Virus record (IMG/VR): IMGVR_UViG_3300037193_001356
Location: 1-44,675 of that record
Strand: one strand, 5' to 3'
Source of the DNA: a virus
DNA length: 44,675 nucleotides
The notes under the pieces are model-generated. The model was not told where the DNA came from and did no database searches. It saw nothing but the letters and a program-made list of their open reading frames with translations. How positions within the stretch are numbered: position 1 is the stretch's first letter; every line of letters begins with the position of its first letter. Shown in pieces: positions 28,217-33,247 of this stretch. The translations under genes and the position numbers were made by a program.

Positions 28217-28228
28217 GTTCCCAACCTA
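28217..28228 (-). promoter_or_regulatory. Putative leaderless promoter of translocase
   Basis: TAGGTT (28228-28223), six bases, ATG 28216 on the minus strand; no TGC extension, so weaker than the family consensus and possibly tightly regulated. Confidence 0.45.
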
Positions 28229-28229
28229 C

Positions 28230-28260
28230 CGTACGTCTGACGTTATCGTCGTACGTTACG
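28230..28260. promoter_or_regulatory. Repeat cluster in translocase control region
   Basis: GTACGT occurs at 28231 and 28251, exactly 20 bases apart, with ACGT-CTG-ACGT and CGTACG palindromic words between. Placement between divergent starts fits an operator. Streptomyces tra genes are controlled by GntR-type repressors at comparable sites (established); homology here is inferred. Confidence 0.5.
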
Positions 28261-28268
28261 ATGTCCAC
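28257..28268 (+). promoter_or_regulatory. Putative leaderless promoter of 49-aa gene
   Basis: TACGAT (28257-28262), six bases, GTG 28269. Same spacing as the TATAGT family, divergent from the translocase. Confidence 0.45.
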
Positions 28269-28418
28269 GTGACTGGACATCGGGACATGACGGCTGCCAA
28301 CTGGGCGCGTACCGTGCGCATGCTCCGGCGCATGATGGCCAGGCTGCGAGAGCATGACGTGCAGGTGATCGAGCCCCCGAACTTCGACGTCCCGCCAGCC
28401 TTGCGCAAGCCTCAATAG
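28269..28418 (+). CDS. Small basic protein divergent from translocase
   Basis: 49 aa from GTG 28269: TGHRDMTAANWARTVRMLRR, MMARLREHDVQVIEPPNFDV, PPALRKPQ. Arg-rich amphipathic helix followed by a Pro-rich end; could bind nucleic acid. An internal ATG at 28287 is the alternative start. Confidence 0.5.
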   Translation: MTGHRDMTAANWARTVRMLRRMMARLREHDVQVIEPPNFDVPPALRKPQ

Positions 28419-28421
28419 CCC

Positions 28422-28436
28422 TGCTATAGTTGGGGT
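28422..28436 (+). promoter_or_regulatory. Leaderless promoter of 45-aa gene
   Basis: TTGCGC, 18 bases, TATAGT (28425-28430) with TGC before, six bases TGGGGT, ATG 28437. Confidence 0.8.
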
Positions 28437-28574
28437 ATGGAGAAGAAGGTTATCCACCACTGGGAAGAGATCAACACCGGACAATGGGCCGGATGGTCCA
28501 AGTGTCGGTCCTGCTTTTTGGCGCATAAGCGCTCAACGGCAGAGATTCGGGCCGAGATGTTGGCAAGGGCCTGA
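28437..28574 (+). CDS. Small protein with Cys-x2-Cys knuckle
   Basis: 45 aa: EKKVIHHWEEINTGQWAGWS, KCRSCFLAHKRSTAEIRAEM, LARA. His-His pair, Cys-x2-Cys and a further His suggest zinc binding. Start fixed by promoter spacing. Confidence 0.65.
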   Translation: MEKKVIHHWEEINTGQWAGWSKCRSCFLAHKRSTAEIRAEMLARA

Positions 28575-28579
28575 ACGTC

Positions 28580-28594
28580 TGCTATAGTTGGGCT
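28580..28594 (+). promoter_or_regulatory. Promoter of the transfer-like operon (28.6-30.2 kb)
   Basis: TTGGCA, 17 bases, TATAGT (28583-28588) with TGC before; six bases later ATC, so start near 28595 and a ~65-base leader before ATG 28660. Confidence 0.75.
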
Positions 28595-28659
28595 ATCCCG
28601 GACGGGGGTCCTGTCGAACGGAGACGGGGCCCCTGACCGGCTAAGACGGGAGACGGGAC

Positions 28660-28833
28660 ATGAGGATCATCAGGACCATCCTGTTCCTGGCCGGCGTACT
28701 GACCATGGCCGGCGGCGTTGACCGGTACGCGCTGGGGGCAGTCATCATGGGGTCGTTGTCCACGACGCTCGGGCTCAATCTGGTGATCAACGCGGCCATC
28801 GATAAGGCGAGGAAACAGCCACATGTCAGGTAG
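28660..28833 (+). CDS. Small membrane protein
   Basis: 57 aa: two hydrophobic stretches, IIRTILFLAGVLTMAGGV and ALGAVIMGSLSTTLGLNLVI, with a short charged tail. GGGAGACGGGAC precedes ATG 28660. Its stop overlaps the next gene. First gene of a five-gene coupled operon. Confidence 0.7.
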   Translation: MRIIRTILFLAGVLTMAGGVDRYALGAVIMGSLSTTLGLNLVINAAIDKARKQPHVR

Positions 28834-29023
28834 CTTCCTGGACGCCCTCAAGTCCGGTGAGATCGGCGGATACCAGAACCTGATCAATGAGGTCTACGAC
28901 ACCGCCTGCGCCGAGAACGAGCTCCGGGACAAGATCGCCGACATCCTCCGTCAGCACCGCGTCAACCTCAGGGGCAAGATCACCCAGCTCGTGGAGCTGA
29001 TCGAGCAGACGAAAGGATCATGA
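28823..29023 (+). CDS. Small helical hypothetical protein
   Basis: 66 aa: SFLDALKSGEIGGYQNLINE, VYDTACAENELRDKIADILR, then RVNLRGKITQLVELIEQTKGS. Two long amphipathic helices, likely a dimeric coiled coil. Overlaps the preceding and following genes, so expression is coupled. Confidence 0.6.
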   Translation: MSGSFLDALKSGEIGGYQNLINEVYDTACAENELRDKIADILRQHRVNLRGKITQLVELIEQTKGS

Positions 29024-29271
29024 TGGCCATAACGATGTTCAACCCGCCCACCTTCCTGGACGGTCAGAAGTTCGAGACCGAGACCCGTGGCTACGCCGAG
29101 GGCGTCATCACGCTGAAGGCGACTCATGACCAGATGCTGTGGGCATGCACTCGCCTCGGCCAGTACGTGGACGGCCGGCGGGGCGACCGCACGTTCCGCG
29201 CGTACGTGTACGTGGTCAGCGCCACAGCCGAGGAGGGCAACACCATCACCGTGAAGGTGGAGCCGGCGTGA
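29020..29271 (+). CDS. Small beta-rich hypothetical protein
   Basis: 83 aa: MFNPPTFLDGQKFETETRGY, AEGVITLKATHDQMLWACTR, RTFRAYVYVVSATAEEGNTI, TVKVEPA. Compact alpha/beta composition. ATGA overlap at the start, GTGA overlap at the end with the GIY-YIG gene. Unknown function. Confidence 0.6.
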   Translation: MMAITMFNPPTFLDGQKFETETRGYAEGVITLKATHDQMLWACTRLGQYVDGRRGDRTFRAYVYVVSATAEEGNTITVKVEPA

Positions 29272-29738
29272 GGTTCATCGTCCGGGCCAAGCGGCGGCGC
29301 GCGGGGATCTACCTCGCGCGCACGCGCCGCCACCGGGGCCGGCGGCGCGAGAACGGCTACGTGGGCCGGTCCAACAACGTGCCCATTCGGATCAAACAGC
29401 ACCTTGGTATGGACTCTCGGCACGTTGCTAAGCCCTGGGCCGACCTAGACCCCCGATGGTTCGTTCTGCGCCTGCCGTGGTGGCTGTCCTGGAAGTGGGT
29501 GCAGGTGCCCCTGGAAGCCCTGGGCATCTGGCTGCTCCTGCCCCGGTACAACCACCAGCTCAACCAGGGCAACCCTCGCCGCGTGCCGCTGTCCGTGCAG
29601 GCCAGGAAGCGCGCGGCCAGGGACGGTGTGCGCATCACCATGCGCCGGCACTTCCCGCGCCCGTCCGGCTATCGGATCACGGGCGTCCTGTTCATCCTGT
29701 CTGCCGCCGCGATGACGATCTGGAGCTTTGTCCGATGA
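29268..29738 (+). CDS. GIY-YIG nuclease-like protein with C-terminal membrane anchor
   Basis: 156 aa from GTG 29268. AGIYLARTRR (GIY at 13-15), NGYVGRSNNVPIRIKQHLG (YVG at 31-33, Arg41, His45), VPLEALGIWLLLPRYNHQLN (Glu83, Asn95, Asn99) and GNPRRVPLS give the catalytic set of a GIY-YIG nuclease. The last ~22 residues (YRITGVLFILSAAAMTIWSFV) form a membrane helix. A membrane-tethered GIY-YIG enzyme inside a transfer-like operon could nick or cut DNA at the translocation pore (inference). Basic throughout, fitting DNA contact. Confidence 0.75.
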   Translation: MRFIVRAKRRRAGIYLARTRRHRGRRRENGYVGRSNNVPIRIKQHLGMDSRHVAKPWADLDPRWFVLRLPWWLSWKWVQVPLEALGIWLLLPRYNHQLNQGNPRRVPLSVQARKRAARDGVRITMRRHFPRPSGYRITGVLFILSAAAMTIWSFVR

Positions 29739-30208
29739 CCACCGACCTGTCCCGCAAGCGCCCCGCCGAGGTCCTGCGCGCCGCGCCCATCCCACCGTCC
29801 CGGGTCCGCCGCGTCACCGACCTGACCGCGCCCTCCATGGCCATGCTGCGCGCGGAGCTCAAGCGCCGCACGCTGTCCGGTGAGGTGGAGAAGGCGTGGA
29901 ACATGCGGATGATCACCGAGGGTCGGATGGCGGGCCGGTTCGCCGTCCGCGTGGTGCTCGTCCCGCCGCGTCCGCACCGCGCCCGCGAAGGCGTCCGCCG
30001 CGCCCTGCTGGCGGTCGGGGCCGCCCTGGGCGGCCTGGCGTCCCTTGTCGCCTCCCTGGCCTGGCTGCTGACCGCGCTGACCGGCCCAGCGCTGCTGGCC
30101 TTCCTGGGTACGGTGCTGATCGTGTTCGGGGCTCTGGTATGGGCCAAGTACGGCCGGCGGCGCACGGAGGTCAGCGTTACCACGACGACCACTGTGCACG
30201 TCCGCTAA
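29735..30208 (+). CDS. Two-span membrane protein, Spd-like position
   Basis: 157 aa. The basic cytoplasmic N-terminal ~85 residues (SRKRPAEVLRAAPIPPSRVRR, MLRAELKRRTLSGEVEKAW) precede two membrane helices (ALLAVGAALGGLASLVASLAW, LLAFLGTVLIVFGALVWAKY) and a short tail VSVTTTTTVHVR. ATG 29735 overlaps the GIY-YIG stop. Small two-span proteins encoded next to TraB act in plasmid spreading in Streptomyces (established for Spd proteins); equivalence is inferred. Confidence 0.65.
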   Translation: MTTDLSRKRPAEVLRAAPIPPSRVRRVTDLTAPSMAMLRAELKRRTLSGEVEKAWNMRMITEGRMAGRFAVRVVLVPPRPHRAREGVRRALLAVGAALGGLASLVASLAWLLTALTGPALLAFLGTVLIVFGALVWAKYGRRRTEVSVTTTTTVHVR

Positions 30209-30212
30209 CGTC

Positions 30213-30227
30213 TGCTATAGTTGAGCT
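30213..30227 (+). promoter_or_regulatory. Leaderless promoter of 123-aa gene
   Basis: TGTGCA, 17 bases, TATAGT (30216-30221) with TGC before, six bases TGAGCT, ATG 30228. Confidence 0.8.
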
Positions 30228-30599
30228 ATGACAGACGTTGAGGAACTACTGAAGGCGAAAATCGAGGCGGTCACCGCACTCCAGACCCACGTGGACGCCT
30301 ACGTGACCGCACACGGAGTCTCCAGCGCGGAAGGCGTCATGCGAATGATCGCCACGTGGGTGGACGCGATGAAGGGAATACTGCCGGCGAAGGACGATGA
30401 GCCGAAGAGGGCGGCTCGTCGCTGGGTCGCTGGAGACCCCGACCCGGGAAGCGACGTGAAGATGATCCGAGACAAGGACGGGGATCTTCAATACCGCGCG
30501 TTGGACGGTGACTGGACTACCAACTTGGGCGCGGAGACCGGCTCATGGTCGTGGAGTCACCTAGTCGCCCGCTGGGGCCCGGTCACCGAGGCCAAGTGA
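30228..30599 (+). CDS. Hypothetical protein, last plus-strand gene
   Basis: 123 aa: helical N-terminus (VEELLKAKIEAVTALQTHVDAYVTAHG) and Trp-rich C-terminus (GDWTTNLGAETGSWSWSHLVARWGP). No recognised family. Monocistronic, leaderless, and closed by the 30604-30637 terminator. Confidence 0.65.
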   Translation: MTDVEELLKAKIEAVTALQTHVDAYVTAHGVSSAEGVMRMIATWVDAMKGILPAKDDEPKRAARRWVAGDPDPGSDVKMIRDKDGDLQYRALDGDWTTNLGAETGSWSWSHLVARWGPVTEAK

Positions 30600-30603
30600 C
30601 AGC

Positions 30604-30637
30604 GCAGGGCCCGGACCGTAACCGGTCCGGGCCCTGC
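30604..30637. terminator. Bidirectional terminator between convergent early and late blocks
   Basis: Perfect 14-bp stem, 30604-30617 with 30624-30637, six-base loop. It is 4 bases after the plus-strand stop and 13 before the minus-strand one, so it can end both transcripts. Confidence 0.85.
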
Positions 30638-30649
30638 TGCCTGACGTCC

Positions 30650-30832
30650 CTAGCCCTGCTCGGGGGGTGGCATGGGGACAGCGACTTCGATGTTACCGTC
30701 GGTCTGAACATTCGGTCGCAACTTCAGTTCAGCCGCCAGGGACTGAAGTTCAGCCAGGGCGCCGGCCGCCGCGCGGATGACCAGCTGGCCCGACATGTTG
30801 TTGGGGTCGCCGGTGAGCTGCTGGGTGAGCAT
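30650..30832 (-). CDS. Hypothetical protein at end of lysis block
   Basis: 60 aa: LTQQLTGDPNNMSGQLVIRA, AAGALAELQSLAAELKLRPN, VQTDGNIEVAVPMPPPEQG. ATG 30832 overlaps the preceding stop as TGATG, preferred over an in-frame ATG at 30862 that would overlap by 31 bases. No membrane segment. Function unknown. Confidence 0.6.
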   Translation of the reverse strand: MLTQQLTGDPNNMSGQLVIRAAAGALAELQSLAAELKLRPNVQTDGNIEVAVPMPPPEQG

Positions 30833-31065
30833 CAGCTTTCCACCCTCTCCGGCCAGTGCCACGTGCCGCCAGCCTTCCCGTCTTCGTCGTGCTCCACCGC
30901 CGTGTTAAAGAACAGGCCGGTGGGATTCATGACGCACAGAGCTACGGCCGTTTCGTCGCCCCCGTACACCTCAGCCACCACGGCCGCCCGGCACTGCTGG
31001 CGGTACTTACCATCCGGCGTGCCGTATGAGACGTAGTGCACGACACGTCCGACGCTCGGCTTCAC
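30832..31065 (-). CDS. Conserved actinophage-type hypothetical protein
   Basis: 77 aa from GTG 31065 (GTGA overlap with the holin-like gene). VKPSVGRVVHYVSYGTPDGKY, CRAAVVAEVYGG, ALCVMNPTGLFFN and GGTWHWPERVES match the wording of a small protein very common at the end of structural/lysis blocks in actinophages and in actinobacterial genomes. Biochemical role unknown. Confidence 0.7.
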   Translation of the reverse strand: MKPSVGRVVHYVSYGTPDGKYRQQCRAAVVAEVYGGDETAVALCVMNPTGLFFNTAVEHDEDGKAGGTWHWPERVES

Positions 31066-31304
31066 AGCGTCTTCCTGTTCCTGGTCACGTACGCCGTGAG
31101 CAGACCGATGACCGTGGTCACCGCGTACGTGGCGGCGCCGGCCGCCCACCCGGGCACCGTGGACAGGTCCAGGTCGGCCAGGTAGCCGAGCGCCCCGGTC
31201 GCGGCCACCGTGAGCACGAACGTCGTGATGAGGCCGTAGCGGCTCTCGCGCGCCAGGCTTCTGCTGCCGTCTCGGTGCGGACCGGCCGTCTCTGGTTGGG
31301 TCAT
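31062..31304 (-). CDS. Holin-like two-span membrane protein
   Basis: 80 aa. Hydrophilic N-terminus (TQPETAGPHRDGSRSLARESR), then two membrane helices (YGLITTFVLTVAATGALGYLA and PGWAAGAATYAVTTVIGLLTAY) and a basic tail TRNRKTL, the usual plan of small phage holins. AAGGAG lies five bases before ATG 31304; GTG 31310 is the alternative. In the lysis cassette after the amidase, it probably makes the lethal membrane lesion. Confidence 0.65.
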   Translation of the reverse strand: MTQPETAGPHRDGSRSLARESRYGLITTFVLTVAATGALGYLADLDLSTVPGWAAGAATYAVTTVIGLLTAYVTRNRKTL

Positions 31305-31306
31305 GG

Positions 31307-31609
31307 TCACTCCTTATCGCAACCGAACGCGCGGGCCACCCGGGTCCACGCCTCGGCCACGTTCTTGCCGGCGGTGGAGACGGGTGGATCTTCCTTGTAC
31401 GCGTTGTTGATCTGATTGATGAGTAGGCAGGATGCCTTGCGGGCCTCCTGCCGGGACTGCCGGTCGCGCTCGATCGCCCGGTCGCTGGCCTGCACGGAGA
31501 TCAATACGGCGATCGCCATACAGGCCAGCATGCCGACGGCCAGGGTGAGCATGCTGTACGCCGTGGGGTGCTTCGCGCCATGCTCGGCGTACCACCGACG
31601 AAACGGCAT
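31307..31609 (-). CDS. Lysis-cassette protein with one N-terminal membrane helix
   Basis: 100 aa. After FRRWYAEHGAKHPTAYS comes one membrane helix (MLTLAVGMLACMAIAVLISVQ), then a charged helical domain outside the cytoplasm (DRAIERDRQSRQEARKASCLL, NNAYKEDPPV) with two Cys (one near the C-terminus, FGCDKE). The plan recalls Rz-like spanin or antiholin proteins. ATG 31609 overlaps the upstream stop (TGATG). Confidence 0.55.
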   Translation of the reverse strand: MPFRRWYAEHGAKHPTAYSMLTLAVGMLACMAIAVLISVQASDRAIERDRQSRQEARKASCLLINQINNAYKEDPPVSTAGKNVAEAWTRVARAFGCDKE

Positions 31610-31887
31610 CAGCTACCCCCCGATGGCGGCGCGGATGAGGGCGGCGACGGCGACGCCGGTACCGGCGGCGGCGGCGGCGAGGATGGCGACCCGGTACCGA
31701 ACCGCAGCGACAGTGCCTGGATCATGACCGGGCCGTTGCAGAAGAGTCCGCCAAGGATGATCAGTTCGATGGACGGTCCGCCCTCGGGTGCGGCGAACCC
31801 GATCCCCGCTTGCTTGAGCACGATCGCCAGACCCACCGCGAAGATGATCGTGTCCCGGACGTACGTGCCCCAGCCTGGCCTGCTCAC
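31609..31887 (-). CDS. Holin-like membrane protein with Pro/Ser tail
   Basis: 92 aa from GTG 31887. SRPGWGTYVRDTIIFAVGLAIVLKQ and IELIILGGLFCNGPVMIQALSL give two membrane helices; the last 30 residues are Pro/Ser repeats (SPSSPPPPPVPASPSPPSS). The W-G-x-Y-V-R-D-x-I-x-F opening is common to small membrane proteins of actinophage lysis cassettes. GAGG stands about ten bases upstream. Confidence 0.6.
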   Translation of the reverse strand: MSRPGWGTYVRDTIIFAVGLAIVLKQAGIGFAAPEGGPSIELIILGGLFCNGPVMIQALSLRFGTGSPSSPPPPPVPASPSPPSSAPPSGGS

Positions 31888-31933
31888 TCATGATCCGCCT
31901 CTCCAGTGCCGGTCACGCCGGGTATAGATGATC

Positions 31934-32785
31934 TTACGGGGTGGGCGGGTTGATCACATTCCGCACGGCCTGTTCCACGTCGGCCATGGTCAGTTCCGGC
32001 TGTGCGGCCAGGGCGTCCAGCAGGGCGCGCGTCTCGGCGTCCCGACCGGCCTCGGCGACGTCCTCGGCCGCCTCGGTCTCCCGCCCGGACTGAGCGCCGG
32101 CCGCGCCCTGGCGTACGGCCAGCAGGATCAGGGACAGCATCGGGTTGATCTTCGCGAGGACCTTCTCAGCGACTTCGTCGGCGGTGGGTGCGGCCACTTC
32201 CTCATCTCCATCCATCTCATCCCGGACCATGTCCAGGAAAACATCCCACGGGAACTCTCGGCCCGGATCGGTGTGGTCTCCGCCGTCCTCCGGGAAGGCC
32301 AGCGTGCAGTCGACGTGCCCCACAATGCCCCGGGGGCCGTCCGGGTACTCCGTCCACGCGCGCCGCGTCTCGGCGACCGAGAGCCGGCGCACGGGGATGC
32401 GGTACTTCTTGCAGTCCCGGGCGACCTGTTTGGCTCCCTGCCTGAGCGTGCCCAGGCTGGCCTCATCCAGCCACTGCGCGCGGGTCTGTACGGTCCCGCA
32501 GAACTCATGCTGGATCCCCAGCCGGTTGCCACGGTGGCGCGCGGCGTTGGCCCGGTCCTTCGTGAACACGCACTGCACGGTGCTGTTGCGGTCATGGAAG
32601 TAGTGCGTGGACGTACCGTCGGTGCGGCGCGCGTCGTAGGCGGCGCCGTCCTCGGCGGACGTAGAGCGCTCGCTGCCGGCCGTGTAGTGGATCACGATCA
32701 AGCGCACACTCTTACCGTCGCGGCCATTGCCGTACGCGCGCGCCTCCACGAACTTCAGGTCCGGGTATTCCTTGGACTGAGCCAT
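31934..32785 (-). CDS. Endolysin, N-acetylmuramoyl-L-alanine amidase (Amidase_2)
   Basis: 283 aa. Zinc ligands appear as VIHYTAG (His33), RGIVGHVDC (His157) and DHTDPGREFPW (Asp173), the order of the T7-lysozyme/PGRP amidase fold, here with Asp replacing the commoner Cys/His third ligand. It cleaves the bond between muramic acid and L-alanine. The C-terminal ~95 residues (PTADEVAEKVLAKINPMLSLI, LAAQPELTMADVEQAVRNVI) are helical, not a known wall-binding domain, and could oligomerise. No signal peptide, so export depends on holins. ATG 32785 is preferred; two in-frame ATGs lie just upstream. Confidence 0.85.
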   Translation of the reverse strand: MAQSKEYPDLKFVEARAYGNGRDGKSVRLIVIHYTAGSERSTSAEDGAAYDARRTDGTSTHYFHDRNSTVQCVFTKDRANAARHRGNRLGIQHEFCGTVQTRAQWLDEASLGTLRQGAKQVARDCKKYRIPVRRLSVAETRRAWTEYPDGPRGIVGHVDCTLAFPEDGGDHTDPGREFPWDVFLDMVRDEMDGDEEVAAPTADEVAEKVLAKINPMLSLILLAVRQGAAGAQSGRETEAAEDVAEAGRDAETRALLDALAAQPELTMADVEQAVRNVINPPTP

Positions 32786-32801
32786 GCGTCCCATCCTCTT
32801 T

Positions 32802-33236
32802 CTAGACAATCTCGTAGACGACCAGAGACAGCACTGAGTACAGGTTCACGCCGCCGTTGGCCGGCGTCGTCGCCTGGATCTTGATCGTGTGGCTGCCGGC
32901 CAGAGGAATGGTGTACTTGTGCGTGCTGCCCGTGCTGCCCCGGTCGGTGGCTACCTCTGCAGCGTACGTGGCGAACGTGTCGCTGGCCGTCACACCGTCC
33001 AGCAGGACCCGACTGGAGTGCAACGAGGTGGTCGCCCCGGACAGGTCGAAGTCGACGAACCATGTCACCTGCACCTCGGCGCCATCGGTCTCGGTGTCGA
33101 AGGTGATGGTCGCGCCCGGCACGTCGGCGGTGGTCACGCCAGCTCCCAGCGTGCCCGTGGCCGCCTTCGTGTACGGGGTCGGCCGTAGCCGATTCACCCG
33201 CTGGGCCGTCAGCAGGTCGCCTGCGAGAAACGACAT
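32802..33236 (-). CDS. Small tail-tip/baseplate-associated protein
   Basis: 144 aa. MSFLAGDLLTAQRVNRLRPT is the standard opening of short tail proteins encoded after the tail-tip gene in Streptomyces-type phages. The remainder is a beta sandwich (ATITFDTETDGAEVQVTWFVDF, THKYTIPLAGSHTIKIQATT). TAGAGGAG precedes ATG 33236. Likely an accessory virion protein contacting the host surface. Confidence 0.7.
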   Translation of the reverse strand: MSFLAGDLLTAQRVNRLRPTPYTKAATGTLGAGVTTADVPGATITFDTETDGAEVQVTWFVDFDLSGATTSLHSSRVLLDGVTASDTFATYAAEVATDRGSTGSTHKYTIPLAGSHTIKIQATTPANGGVNLYSVLSLVVYEIV

Positions 33237-33247
33237 GATCCACTCCT

